Assembly: GCA_937890875.1 (NCBI GenBank)
Contig: CALAEB010000132.1
Coordinates: forward strand, 1 to 13,913
Origin: an uncultured Anaerolineaceae bacterium
GTDB lineage: Bacteria; Chloroflexota; Anaerolineae; Anaerolineales; Anaerolineaceae
DNA length: 13,913 bases
Reading direction: 5' to 3'
Both the position numbers and the translations under genes were made by a program. The notes beneath the pieces were generated by a model, which made no database searches, was not told the origin of the DNA, and saw only the letters and a list, made by a program, of their open reading frames with translations. This document shows positions 7,038-13,913 of this stretch, one piece after another. Position 1 is the first letter of the stretch. Each line of letters opens with the position of its first letter.

Positions 7038-7135
7038 ATAGAATGATCCCTTTCGGACAAAGGGAAAAACTTGTGGTTCACTTTTCATGATTCAACTACG
7101 GATGGACCAGCAATTCAAAATATGGACGGATTTGT

Positions 7136-7573
7136 ATGAAAATTATCGAAATAACTGAAATGTCACAGCAGGTTCTGGACGCGTTCACCGCACTGCTGCC
7201 GCAGCTTTCATCCTCGGCAAAGCAGCCGGTCTGGGAAGAGCTGGCGGACATGATTCAATCCAAGGCATCCATTGTATTGGCTGCGGTGGATCCCGATGAC
7301 GGCAATAAAATTTACGGCACGCTGACTTTGGTCGTGTTCCGCATCCCCACCGGGGTTCGCTCCTGGATCGAGGATGTGATCGTTGACCAGGCGGCCCGCG
7401 GCAAGGGGATCGGTGAAATGCTCGTGAATGCCGCAATCGAACGGGCAAAAGCGGAAGGAGCCAAAACGGTCGACCTGACCTCCCGCCCTTCACGGGAGGC
7501 GGCAAACCGGCTTTACCAGCGCTGCGGCTTCGAACAAAGGGTCACCAATATTTACCGTTATACAATTGAATAA
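7136..7573 (+). CDS. GNAT-family N-acetyltransferase
   Basis: This 145-residue protein is a single GNAT domain. The acetyl-CoA-binding motif A is IEDVIVDQAARGKGIGEMLV, with the pyrophosphate loop ARGKGIG at residues 87-93. Motif B follows as EAANRLYQRCGFE (121-133), with the usual Tyr (127) that protonates the leaving thiolate in many members. The N-terminal helices (8-45) would shape the acceptor site, which cannot be identified. GGACGG lies about 7 nt before the ATG. A likely terminator follows at 7596-7628, so it is probably a single-gene unit. It is preceded by an elaborate repeat-rich region that may regulate it. Confidence 0.9.
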   Translation: MKIIEITEMSQQVLDAFTALLPQLSSSAKQPVWEELADMIQSKASIVLAAVDPDDGNKIYGTLTLVVFRIPTGVRSWIEDVIVDQAARGKGIGEMLVNAAIERAKAEGAKTVDLTSRPSREAANRLYQRCGFEQRVTNIYRYTIE

Positions 7574-7595
7574 CGGCCGGCAGTTTGGAAGAAGC

Positions 7596-7628
7596 GGATC
7601 TCCTTCGAATAAAAAGAGGACCTTTTTT
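7596..7628 (+). terminator. Likely intrinsic terminator of the GNAT gene
   Basis: GGATCTCCTT (7596-7605) pairs imperfectly (two mismatches, one G-U) with AAAAGAGGACC (7612-7622), followed directly by TTTTTT (7623-7628). It begins 22 nt after the GNAT stop. Confidence 0.45.
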
Positions 7629-7639
7629 ATCATCCGAAT

Positions 7640-7749
7640 GGCTGATAGCAGCCGGTAAGCCGAATCAGGGAAGCCTTCCTTATGGATTCAGAAGGCTTAC
7701 GGGTACCTTTCCATCAACCGGGTCATCGGAACACCGTTCAATTTTTTTT
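7640..7749 (+). promoter_or_regulatory. Structured leader upstream of tyrS, possible attenuator
   Basis: Three structures follow in order. A small hairpin pairs GGCTG (7640-7644) with CAGCC (7649-7653). A larger one pairs GTAAGCC (7655-7661) with GGCTTAC (7694-7700) and, inside it, GAATC with GATTC. A terminator-like stem pairs AACCGGGT (7716-7723) with ACACCGTT (7731-7738), with two bulges, and is followed by eight T's (7742-7749). The segment GAAGGCTT (7691-7698) can alternatively pair with AAGCCTTC (7671-7678), so two exclusive folds exist. No T-box consensus (AGGGTGGNACCGCG-like) is present, although tyrS is often T-box regulated. It could also simply be a second terminator for the gene upstream. 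Confidence 0.4.
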
Positions 7750-7823
7750 AAACCGGAATTCGAGGTACGATATATGGGAGCTGACCTCAACATTTCAAAC
7801 AGAAGGATTTATAAGGAATTGTT

Positions 7824-9113
7824 ATGACATCAAACCAGAATGCAAACATCTTCGGCGAATTAAAATGGCGCGGGATGGTCTATGATACCATGGAAGGCGT
7901 CGAAGAATTGTTGGCAAAAGAAAAAGTCAGGCTTTACAACGGGTTCGACCCGACGGCAGACAGCCTGCATGTCGGGCACATGGTTTCGATGATCGCGCTC
8001 GCGCGCTTCCAGCGCTTCGGACACCACGTCATCGCGCTTGCCGGCGGCGGCACCGGCATGATCGGCGATCCCAGCGGCAGATCGTCCGAAAGGAATCTGC
8101 TGACCGTGGAGGAAACCCGCCACAACGTGGAAGAGATCAAAAAGCAGCTGGCTCATTTTCTGGATTTTGAGGTGAAAACCAATCCCGCCCGGATTGTCAA
8201 CAATGCCGACTGGTTGTTAGAGCTCCGGCTGGTTGATTTTCTGCGTGAAATCGGGAAACATTTCACCATCAACACCATGCTGACCAAGGATTCCGTCAAA
8301 AACCGGATGGGACGCGAAAGCGGGCTGTCCTACACGGAATTCAGCTACAGCCTTCTCCAATCCTTCGATTTCTTGCATCTGTACGAAAATGAAAACTGTA
8401 TCATGCAGACCGGCGGCAGCGACCAGTGGGGGAATATCACAGCCGGCTGCGAATTGATCCGAAGAAAAATCGGAAAAAACGCGTATGGCCTGACCTACCC
8501 GTTGGTCAAGAAAAAAGATGGATCCAAATTCGGCAAAACAGCCGGCGGGGCCGTCTGGCTCAGCCCTGAACGGACCTCACCGTACAAGTTCTACCAGTTC
8601 TGGCTCAACGCGGATGATCAGGATGTGATCGATTATTTGAAATATTTCACGTTTTTTGACCGGGATACAATTCTTTCACTGGAAACAGAGACCAAAGAAA
8701 AACCGGAAGCCAGAAACGCGCAGAAAGCGCTTGCCAGGGAAATGACACTGATGATGCACGGGCCGACCGCGCTGGATAAAGCGGTACAGGCCAGCGAGGC
8801 GTTATTCGGCGGTGAAATTGACGGGCTTTCTTCCGGGGATATCAAAGAAATTTTCGCCGAAGTTCCTTCCAGCTTGTTCGGGAAAGAGCAGTTTTCCGGA
8901 GAAGGAAAAGGGATTGTCGATCTGCTGATCGAAAGCGGTTTTCTGAAATCCAAAGGCGAAGCCCGCCGCGCAATCGCGGAAGGCGGAATTTACGTGAATA
9001 ACCATCGTGTAAACGACAGCGCCTTAACAATCGCCATCGAACAATTCATTGACGGAACATATCTCGTTCTGCGCAGGGGAAAGAAAAACTATTTTATGAT
9101 TGAAACAAATTGA
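7824..9113 (+). CDS. tyrS: Tyrosyl-tRNA synthetase
   Basis: This cytoplasmic class Ic aminoacyl-tRNA synthetase of 429 residues charges tRNA-Tyr with tyrosine using ATP. The catalytic Rossmann domain has the HIGH-type signature HVGH at 49-52, preceded by the tyrosine-pocket segment YNGFDPTADSLH (38-49) and followed by GGGTGMIGDPSGR. The TGGSDQWGN block (196-204) contributes to tyrosine and ATP binding. The KMSKS loop is KFGKT (235-239), a normal variant for TyrRS. The C-terminal S4 RNA-binding domain spans about 364-425, so the enzyme is full-length. AAGGA lies 7 nt before the ATG. It is monocistronic, with a structured leader upstream and a bidirectional terminator downstream. Confidence 0.97.
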   Translation: MTSNQNANIFGELKWRGMVYDTMEGVEELLAKEKVRLYNGFDPTADSLHVGHMVSMIALARFQRFGHHVIALAGGGTGMIGDPSGRSSERNLLTVEETRHNVEEIKKQLAHFLDFEVKTNPARIVNNADWLLELRLVDFLREIGKHFTINTMLTKDSVKNRMGRESGLSYTEFSYSLLQSFDFLHLYENENCIMQTGGSDQWGNITAGCELIRRKIGKNAYGLTYPLVKKKDGSKFGKTAGGAVWLSPERTSPYKFYQFWLNADDQDVIDYLKYFTFFDRDTILSLETETKEKPEARNAQKALAREMTLMMHGPTALDKAVQASEALFGGEIDGLSSGDIKEIFAEVPSSLFGKEQFSGEGKGIVDLLIESGFLKSKGEARRAIAEGGIYVNNHRVNDSALTIAIEQFIDGTYLVLRRGKKNYFMIETN

Positions 9114-9241
9114 TTGTGCCGGTCAGCAGTATTTTGAAACATAAAAATAGATTTCTATTTTCACAGGAATTACCGCAGAATAAAGCAATAATTCGAATCC
9201 TGATTTTATCTGAAAGGGATTTTCATATTCCAAATTCATGA

Positions 9242-9278
9242 GAATAAGAAACCCGCCGCTGCGGCAGGTTTCTTATTC
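9242..9278. terminator. Strong bidirectional terminator between tyrS and the YheO-type gene
   Basis: GAATAAGAAACC (9242-9253) and GGTTTCTTATTC (9267-9278) are perfect 12-bp arms. A GC-rich inner stem (GCC/GGC) continues inside them. The A-rich and T-rich flanks give a U-tract in both directions, so it can end tyrS (plus) and the regulator (minus). The minus-strand regulator stop lies inside the stem. Confidence 0.85.
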
Positions 9279-9918
9279 AATTTCTCCGTTGTTTTTCCGG
9301 ATTTCGTCAAGGTAATTATAAAAAGTAAATTTTGAAAAACCAAAAAAGTCGCAGAGCTTAACGCTTGCTTTCGACATGTGCAGCACACCTTTTTTGTCCA
9401 AAAACTCCAATGCGCGAAGTTTTTCATTTTTATCCATCTCGGATGCCGGCTTTCCGGCTTTTTCCTCAACTAAATGCAAATAATAATCCATCAGTTCGCC
9501 CAAACTGTGGACAAAAACCGCGCTGTTATGCGCCTCGAACTCATTCACGGCTTCCGTATTGGTGAACGAATTAATGATTTCTTTCACCTGTTCCAACTGG
9601 GTTATATCCGCATTGATACAAACCGCCCCGACAGCCTCCCCCTTCTCATTCCGGATAAATGTCGTGAAAGACTTAAAAATCCGGCCGTCTTTGGTCCGGC
9701 TGAATGTCTTCAATTTTCTTCTCATCCCATTTGAGCGCCTCGAAAAATTTGTTCGTCGGCGAATCTCCCACTTTCCGGTTGGTTAAACTGTTATAGATCC
9801 TGACGATAGTATGTTCATATCCCTTTGTAAAATCATGAACAACAATCTCGCAGTGCCCGCCAAACATGTCCAGAAGATTCATACAGAATCTGTCAAAAAA
9901 AGTATCGTCAAATTGCAT
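9273..9918 (-). pseudogene. YheO-type PAS/HTH transcriptional regulator, frameshifted
   Basis: Two overlapping minus-strand frames together make one YheO/DauR-like protein of about 214 residues. The 5' part (9918 to about 9715) carries the PAS-like start, including GGHCEIVVHDFTK and NRKVGDSPT. The 3' part (about 9714 to 9273) carries TKDGRIFKS and AVGAVCINAD, then a C-terminal helix-turn-helix (SVKLCDFFGFSKFTFYNYLD). Neither half alone is a family member, and joining them needs a +1 shift between about 9675 and 9725. Loss of one A from the AAAA run at 9714-9717 would restore a sensible reading frame. ATG 9918 (GGGG upstream) is preferred over TTG 9933. Members bind DNA and sense small ligands; D-amino acid control is known for DauR. 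It may be a real pseudogene or a sequence error; the coding signal on both sides is intact, so any inactivation is recent. Confidence 0.85.
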
Positions 9919-9982
9919 AACGGATTTCCCCAAAACGATCTATTAAATTAATTGCTGCAATGGAATCAGCCGTAAAAGAACT

Positions 9983-9995
9983 TTCCGCAGCGGAA
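9983..9995. promoter_or_regulatory. Short perfect palindrome, possible operator of the regulator gene
   Basis: TTCCGC-A-GCGGAA is a perfect 6-bp inverted repeat with a 1-nt centre, 65 nt upstream of the regulator ATG. The size and position suit an HTH regulator binding site, possibly for autoregulation. No direct evidence links the two. Confidence 0.3.
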
Positions 9996-10028
9996 TTGAT
10001 TCATTGGTTCTTAGCCATTTATCTTATC

Positions 10029-10080
10029 ATGTTTTGTTCAATTTCAAAAAAATCCGGCAGCACCCGGTAATTCAAAACAT
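10029..10080 (-). terminator. Candidate intrinsic terminator for nifJ transcripts
   Basis: On the minus strand CCGG-GTGCTG-CCGG (10067-10054) is followed by A and seven T's (10052-10046). An outer pair ATGTTTTG (10029-10036) / CAAAACAT (10073-10080) encloses it. The GC stem is only 4 bp, so strength is doubtful. It lies downstream of nifJ and upstream of the YheO-type gene, where a terminator would separate the two. Confidence 0.4.
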
Positions 10081-10166
10081 ACGAAGGGTGCGCCGTGATT
10101 TCCGCTTTTATTCCGAAAAGATTCTCTGAATCCCGGGATATTGCCCAGGATTTCGAATTATGATTG

Positions 10167-10287
10167 GGGTGTCAAAACCATTCACTAACCGTAACAGGGG
10201 TGTTTGTTGTTCTCTTTTTTGTTGCGTTTTGTGCAGCAAAAAAGAGAACAACGATTTCCGCTTTCAACAATCCGACTTTTGACACCC
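10167..10287. repeat. Nested inverted repeat element of about 121 bp (palindrome 4)
   Basis: Outer arms GGGTGTCAAAA (10167-10177) and TTTTGACACCC (10277-10287) are a perfect 11-bp inverted repeat. Inside, arms 10206-10225 and 10233-10252 pair over 20 bp (one G-U) around a 7-nt loop. The two repeats have nearly the same centre (about 10227 and 10229), so they probably form one element. The intervening stretches (28 and 24 nt) do not pair. There is no coding capacity and I see no clear target-site duplication. It lies 48 nt after the nifJ stop. A non-autonomous mobile element or a structured 3' RNA are both possible. Confidence 0.85.
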
Positions 10288-10334
10288 GGACCAAATGCCG
10301 AATTGTGCCATCCTGCCGGAAAAACAGGCTTACG

Positions 10335-13300
10335 TCAAACCGCCTTTTCCGCCATCACCTGATAGCGTTCAAATTTCTCCTTCGAAGCCTGCTCAGCTTT
10401 TGCCATCAGGATTTTTGCCTCCTCAGGAAAAGTGCGTTCCAGTGCCGCAAAGCGTACTTCGCCTTTCATAAAATCACGTAATGGGACAGACGGAGTTTTC
10501 GAATCCAGCATAAACGGATTTTCCCCATTATTTTTCCGGCGCGGATCATAGCGATACAACGTCCAATAACCGGAATCAACCGCCAATTTTGATTCGGGCT
10601 GCGCATAAGCCATTCCTTTGACAATTCCGTGACTGATGCACGGTGCGTAAGCGATAATTAAGGACGGGCCATGATAAGACTCGGCTTCTTTCAGCGCTTT
10701 GATCAGCTGCAGTTGATTCGCGCCCATTGCGACCTGCGCAACATAAATGTTCCCATAGTTGATGGCCAGCAGGCCCAGGTCTTTCTTGACGGTTTTCTTG
10801 CCGGAAGAGGCGAATTTTGCCACCGCGCCGACCGGCGTGGCTTTGGAGGACTGGCCACCGGTGTTGGAATAGACCTCCGTGTCGACAATCAGGATATTCA
10901 CATTCTCACCGCTGGCCAGCACATGATCCAACCCGCCATATCCAATGTCGTAAGCCCAGCCGTCGCCGCCGTACATCCACATTGACCGCTTGACCAGATG
11001 CTCGCTGTTTTCCAGAATATACCGAGCGGCTTCATTCGCGGCATCCGGACTGCCATGCAGGGCGTTCAATACCGCATCCGCCCGCTCCCGGGTCCCTTCG
11101 CTCTCGTCGATTCCTGCCAAATACGCGCCGAGCGCCTGTTTCAATTCGCCAACCTGCGTTTGCGCAGATAATTCCCACACTTTTTCATTCAGCCGCGCCC
11201 GCTGCTGGTTCACCGCAAGTACCATGCCCAACGAGAACTCCGCGTTGTTTTCAAACAGCGAATTGGAGAAAGCCGGGCCATATCCCTTTCGGTTGGTCGT
11301 ATAAGGCACATTCGGGCAAGCCGCACCCCAGGCCTGTGTGCAGCCGGTCGCGTTAGCGATGATCATGCGATCGCCGAACAGCTGTGTCATCAGCTTCATA
11401 TAAGGCGTTTCACCGCAGCCGGCACAGGCGCCGGAGAATTCAAGCAGCGGTTCTTCAAACTGGCTGCCTTTGACCGTGAATTTATCAAACGGATTTTCTT
11501 TCGGGGAAAGCGTCAGTGAATAATCCCAATTTTCCATCTCGCGCATCCGGCTTTCCAGCGGCTCCAGCACAAGCGCCTTCTGTTTGGCAGGGCAGACCTC
11601 GACACAGCTTCCACATCCGGTGCAGTCCAGCACATCTGTCCGCACGCTGAAATGAAATGTTTCGACATCCTTCCCCTTTGCCGCAGCTGCCGGATAGGAA
11701 TCCGGTGCGGCTTTCATCTCTGCCTCCGTCAGCAGAAAAGGCCGGATCGCGGCGTGCGGGCAGACATAAGCGCATTGGTTGCATTGGATGCAGTTTTCCG
11801 GGACCCAAGCGGGCACATTCACCGCCGTGCCGCGTTTCTCGTATTTGGAAGTGCCCAGCGGGACAGTACCGTCCGCGGCCGCCGCAAACGTGCTGACAGG
11901 CAGCCAGTCACCTTGCAGCGCGTTGACCGGAATCAGCACTTTCCGAATATAATCCGGCAGCGGTCCATTGATATTATCCGCGGCCGCCGCAGTTTCTTCA
12001 GCCTTGAGCCACGTGGCAGGCACCCGGATTTCGGTCACATCCGCAATGCCGCGGTCGACGGCCGCATAATTCATCGTCAGCACCTTTTCGCCTTTCGCGC
12101 CGTAACTCTTTTGAATCGCATCTTTCATATAACGCACCGCGTCATCAATCGGTAACACGCCGGACAATTTGAAGAAAGCGGCCTGCAGCACTGAATTGAT
12201 CCGGCTGCCCAGACCCAATTCAGCCGCGATTTTTGTCGCGTCAATCGTATAAAACCGGATTTTGTTCGCGGTAATTTCCCGCTTTACCTTGGCGGGTAAA
12301 TGGTGCGCCAGTTCTTCGCCATTCCAGCCGCAGTTCAGCAACAGCGTCCCGCCGGGTTTAATTTCACTGACAACGTCGTACTTGGCAATATAAGAAGGAT
12401 TGTGGCAGGCCACAAAATCCGCGCCGTTCACCAAATACGCGGAACGGATCGGCTTCTTTCCGAAGCGAAGATGAGAGCGGGTAATGCCGCCGGATTTCTT
12501 GGTGTCATATTCGAAATAAGCCTGAACATATTGGTCGGTATGATCCCCGATGATTTTGATCGAATTTTTATTGGCGCCCACTGTGCCGTCCGACCCCAGG
12601 CCCCAGAATTTGCAGCTGATCGTCTCGGGATCACCCGTGTTCAAAGCGGGGCCGACCGTCAGCGAATGATGTGTCACGTCGTCATCAATTCCGACGGTAA
12701 AGTGATTTTTCACAGAATCCGAGCGCATATTGTCAAACACAGCCTTGATCTGAGCCGGCGTGACATCTTTGGAAGATAACCCGTAACGCCCCGCAACCAT
12801 TCGCGGATGGCGTCCGTATTCGGCAAGCGCCGTGCAAACATCCTGATACAGCGGCTCCCCCACCGCACCCGGCTCCTTCGTCCTGTCGAGGACAGTGATG
12901 TGCCGCGCTGTTTCCGGCAGTTTAGTGAGAAAATGAGATACCGAAAAAGGCCGGTACAGATGAACCTGCAGGTACCCGGTTTTTTCGCCGCGCGAATTAA
13001 GAAAATCAATCGTCTCCTGAACCGTTCCCGAAACGGAGCCCATCGCAATGATCACGCGATCGGCGTCCGGCGCACCATAATAATCAAACAGGCCATATTT
13101 CCGGCCCGTCAGCTTGGCAAGTTGGTCCATATATCGCTCAACGATAGCCGGCACCGCGTCGTAATAGCGGTTCGAAGCTTCCCGTGCCTGGAAGAACACG
13201 TCCGGATTCTGGACAGTCGACCGCTGCACCGGTTTGTTCGGGTCCAGCGCATTTTTCCGGAATGCCTGCAAAGCCTCCCGGTTCAGCAATGAAGCCAGCG

Positions 13301-13865
13301 CTTCATAGTCCAGAATTTCAATTTTCTGGATCTCGTGCGAAGTCCGGAATCCGTCGAAGAAGTGCAGGAACGGGACCCGGCTTTCAATCGCAGCCAAATG
13401 AGGAACCGCTGCCAGATCGGCCACCTCCTGCACGCTGCCGCTCGAGAGCATCGCGAAACCCGTCTGCCGGCAAGCCATCACATCGGAATGGTCGCCGAAA
13501 ATTGAGAAAGCGTGCGTGCCAACTGTCCGCGAACTCACGTGCAGAACGCCGGGCAGAAGTTCACCCGCCATGCGGTACATCGGTGGAATCATCAGCATCA
13601 GCCCTTGAGAAGCGGTGTAGGATGTGGCCAACGCGCCCACTTCCAGGGCGCCGTGCATCGCTCCGGCGGCGCCGGACTCCGCCTGCATTTCCATCAGGCG
13701 GACGGTTTGCCCGAAGATGTTCTTTTTTCCCTGAGCGGACCATTCGTCAACATGTTCAGCCATTGGCGACGACGGCGTGATCGGATAAATCGTCGCCACT
13801 TCCGTAAAGGCATATGAGATATATGCCGCCGCTTCGTTTCCATCCATCGTTTTCTTAAGGATCAT
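10335..13865 (-). CDS. nifJ: Pyruvate:ferredoxin (flavodoxin) oxidoreductase, single-chain
   Basis: This cytoplasmic enzyme oxidatively decarboxylates pyruvate with CoA to acetyl-CoA and CO2, reducing ferredoxin or flavodoxin. The ATG at 13865 has AAAGGA (13873-13878) upstream and gives 1176 residues, the usual full length. An open frame continuing to the window edge is upstream sequence, not gene. In order: the N-terminal pyrimidine-binding domain with YPITPSS (27-33) and E63; middle domains; a ferredoxin-like insert with CIQCNQCAYVC (C692, 695, 698, 702) and CTGCGSCVEVC (C748, 751, 754, 758); and a C-terminal TPP domain. Proximal-cluster ligands are C814, C817, C842 and C1076, with the spacing of the Desulfovibrio africanus enzyme. 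The TPP/Mg site shows GDG (967-969) and NTGGQ (1001-1005). All cofactor residues are present, so it should be active. It implies fermentative or anaerobic carbon metabolism. The promoter is outside the window. Confidence 0.98.
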   Translation of the reverse strand: MILKKTMDGNEAAAYISYAFTEVATIYPITPSSPMAEHVDEWSAQGKKNIFGQTVRLMEMQAESGAAGAMHGALEVGALATSYTASQGLMLMIPPMYRMAGELLPGVLHVSSRTVGTHAFSIFGDHSDVMACRQTGFAMLSSGSVQEVADLAAVPHLAAIESRVPFLHFFDGFRTSHEIQKIEILDYEALASLLNREALQAFRKNALDPNKPVQRSTVQNPDVFFQAREASNRYYDAVPAIVERYMDQLAKLTGRKYGLFDYYGAPDADRVIIAMGSVSGTVQETIDFLNSRGEKTGYLQVHLYRPFSVSHFLTKLPETARHITVLDRTKEPGAVGEPLYQDVCTALAEYGRHPRMVAGRYGLSSKDVTPAQIKAVFDNMRSDSVKNHFTVGIDDDVTHHSLTVGPALNTGDPETISCKFWGLGSDGTVGANKNSIKIIGDHTDQYVQAYFEYDTKKSGGITRSHLRFGKKPIRSAYLVNGADFVACHNPSYIAKYDVVSEIKPGGTLLLNCGWNGEELAHHLPAKVKREITANKIRFYTIDATKIAAELGLGSRINSVLQAAFFKLSGVLPIDDAVRYMKDAIQKSYGAKGEKVLTMNYAAVDRGIADVTEIRVPATWLKAEETAAAADNINGPLPDYIRKVLIPVNALQGDWLPVSTFAAAADGTVPLGTSKYEKRGTAVNVPAWVPENCIQCNQCAYVCPHAAIRPFLLTEAEMKAAPDSYPAAAAKGKDVETFHFSVRTDVLDCTGCGSCVEVCPAKQKALVLEPLESRMREMENWDYSLTLSPKENPFDKFTVKGSQFEEPLLEFSGACAGCGETPYMKLMTQLFGDRMIIANATGCTQAWGAACPNVPYTTNRKGYGPAFSNSLFENNAEFSLGMVLAVNQQRARLNEKVWELSAQTQVGELKQALGAYLAGIDESEGTRERADAVLNALHGSPDAANEAARYILENSEHLVKRSMWMYGGDGWAYDIGYGGLDHVLASGENVNILIVDTEVYSNTGGQSSKATPVGAVAKFASSGKKTVKKDLGLLAINYGNIYVAQVAMGANQLQLIKALKEAESYHGPSLIIAYAPCISHGIVKGMAYAQPESKLAVDSGYWTLYRYDPRRKNNGENPFMLDSKTPSVPLRDFMKGEVRFAALERTFPEEAKILMAKAEQASKEKFERYQVMAEKAV

Positions 13866-13913
13866 TTGATCATCCTTTCTTTCCTGATGCACTCCCAGAT
13901 ACGCGCTTTGCAA

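Larger units (their letters stand above)
6664..7135. other. Divergent intergenic region between Nfu and the GNAT gene
   Basis: This 472-nt gap contains the possible small ORF (6660-6797, minus), an AT-rich promoter zone (6862-6890), five TTCGAA palindromes between 6923 and 7037, and hairpin 6975-7003 in their middle. This is far more regulatory-looking structure than a 145-residue acetyltransferase would normally need. Confidence 0.6.
9919..10334. other. Intergenic region between nifJ and the YheO-type gene
   Basis: This 416-nt gap (both flanking genes on minus) holds, from the regulator side, a possible operator at 9983-9995, a hairpin/terminator candidate at 10029-10080, and the nested palindrome at 10167-10287. 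An open frame on plus (10164-10481) runs through the palindrome into nifJ antisense and is not a gene. Confidence 0.6.

Noticed and set aside
7574..7823. T-box riboswitch upstream of tyrS
   Set aside because: The leader is long enough and structured, but the conserved T-box sequence and a recognisable Tyr specifier stem are missing.
7585..7827. 80-residue plus-strand ORF before tyrS
   Set aside because: It lies over the GNAT terminator and the tyrS leader hairpins, lacks a ribosome binding site and has no protein-like composition.
9673..9725. Programmed ribosomal frameshift in the YheO-type gene
   Set aside because: No slippery heptamer, downstream pseudoknot or internal Shine-Dalgarno stimulator is apparent; a mutation or sequence error is simpler.
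10164..10481. 105-residue plus-strand ORF
   Set aside because: It runs through palindrome 4 and into the antisense of nifJ; the hydrophobic stretch is the T-rich hairpin arm being translated.
13866..13913. N-terminal extension of nifJ to the window edge
   Set aside because: The in-frame sequence upstream of 13865 contains the ribosome binding site of the ATG at 13865 and does not match the family's N-terminus, which starts MILKKTMDGNEAAA-like.
1..13913. CRISPR array, tRNA genes or an insertion sequence
   Set aside because: I found no regularly spaced direct repeats, cloverleaf-like segments or transposase-like proteins in the window.

Overview
The window reads as chromosomal DNA of an anaerobic bacterium with moderate GC content. 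The anaerobic lifestyle is inferred from a complete single-chain pyruvate:ferredoxin oxidoreductase. AGGAGG-type ribosome binding sites, an ECF-type vitamin transporter with a UPF0397 S-component and a YheO-type regulator fit Bacillota or a Chloroflexota (Anaerolineae-like) lineage. The sequence alone does not decide between them. I see no tRNA, rRNA, CRISPR array, transposase or phage gene.

Layout, left to right. (1) 1-434 has no intact gene. Its minus strand carries what looks like the 3' remnant of a broken gene. (2) 435-2285 (+) is a large multi-pass membrane protein resembling GT-C glycosyltransferases. (3) 2625-5784 (+) is an ECF transporter locus in the order S-component (UPF0397), duplicated ATPase, EcfT. 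Two tandem hairpins, the second terminator-like, lie between the S and A genes. (4) 5993-6797 (-) holds a possible 45-residue ORF, a stand-alone NifU C-terminal (Nfu) protein and a small four-helix membrane protein. (5) 7136-7573 (+) is a GNAT acetyltransferase, followed by tyrS (7824-9113, +), whose leader is structured but lacks a T-box. (6) 9273-9918 (-) is a YheO-type PAS/HTH regulator split by a frameshift. It converges on tyrS across a strong bidirectional terminator. (7) 10335-13865 (-) is nifJ, complete, with its promoter beyond the right edge.

Functionally, the ECF locus imports a vitamin, annotated as riboflavin in the UPF0397 family. PFOR supplies acetyl-CoA and reduced ferredoxin and needs three [4Fe-4S] clusters; the Nfu protein could support such cluster supply. 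These links are inferences from gene content. The genes here form separate small transcription units rather than one pathway.

The most unusual signal is intergenic. Four gaps (2403-2463, 5881-5925, 6975-7003, 10206-10252) each carry a long, perfect or near-perfect palindrome. Their stems differ, but they share a T-rich/GCG word (TTGTT..TTTTGCG facing CGCAAAA..AACAA). Two of them sit inside wider, roughly concentric repeats: GGGTGTCAAAA arms around the last, and five TTCGAA sites around the third. This may be an undescribed palindromic repeat or hairpin-RNA family.
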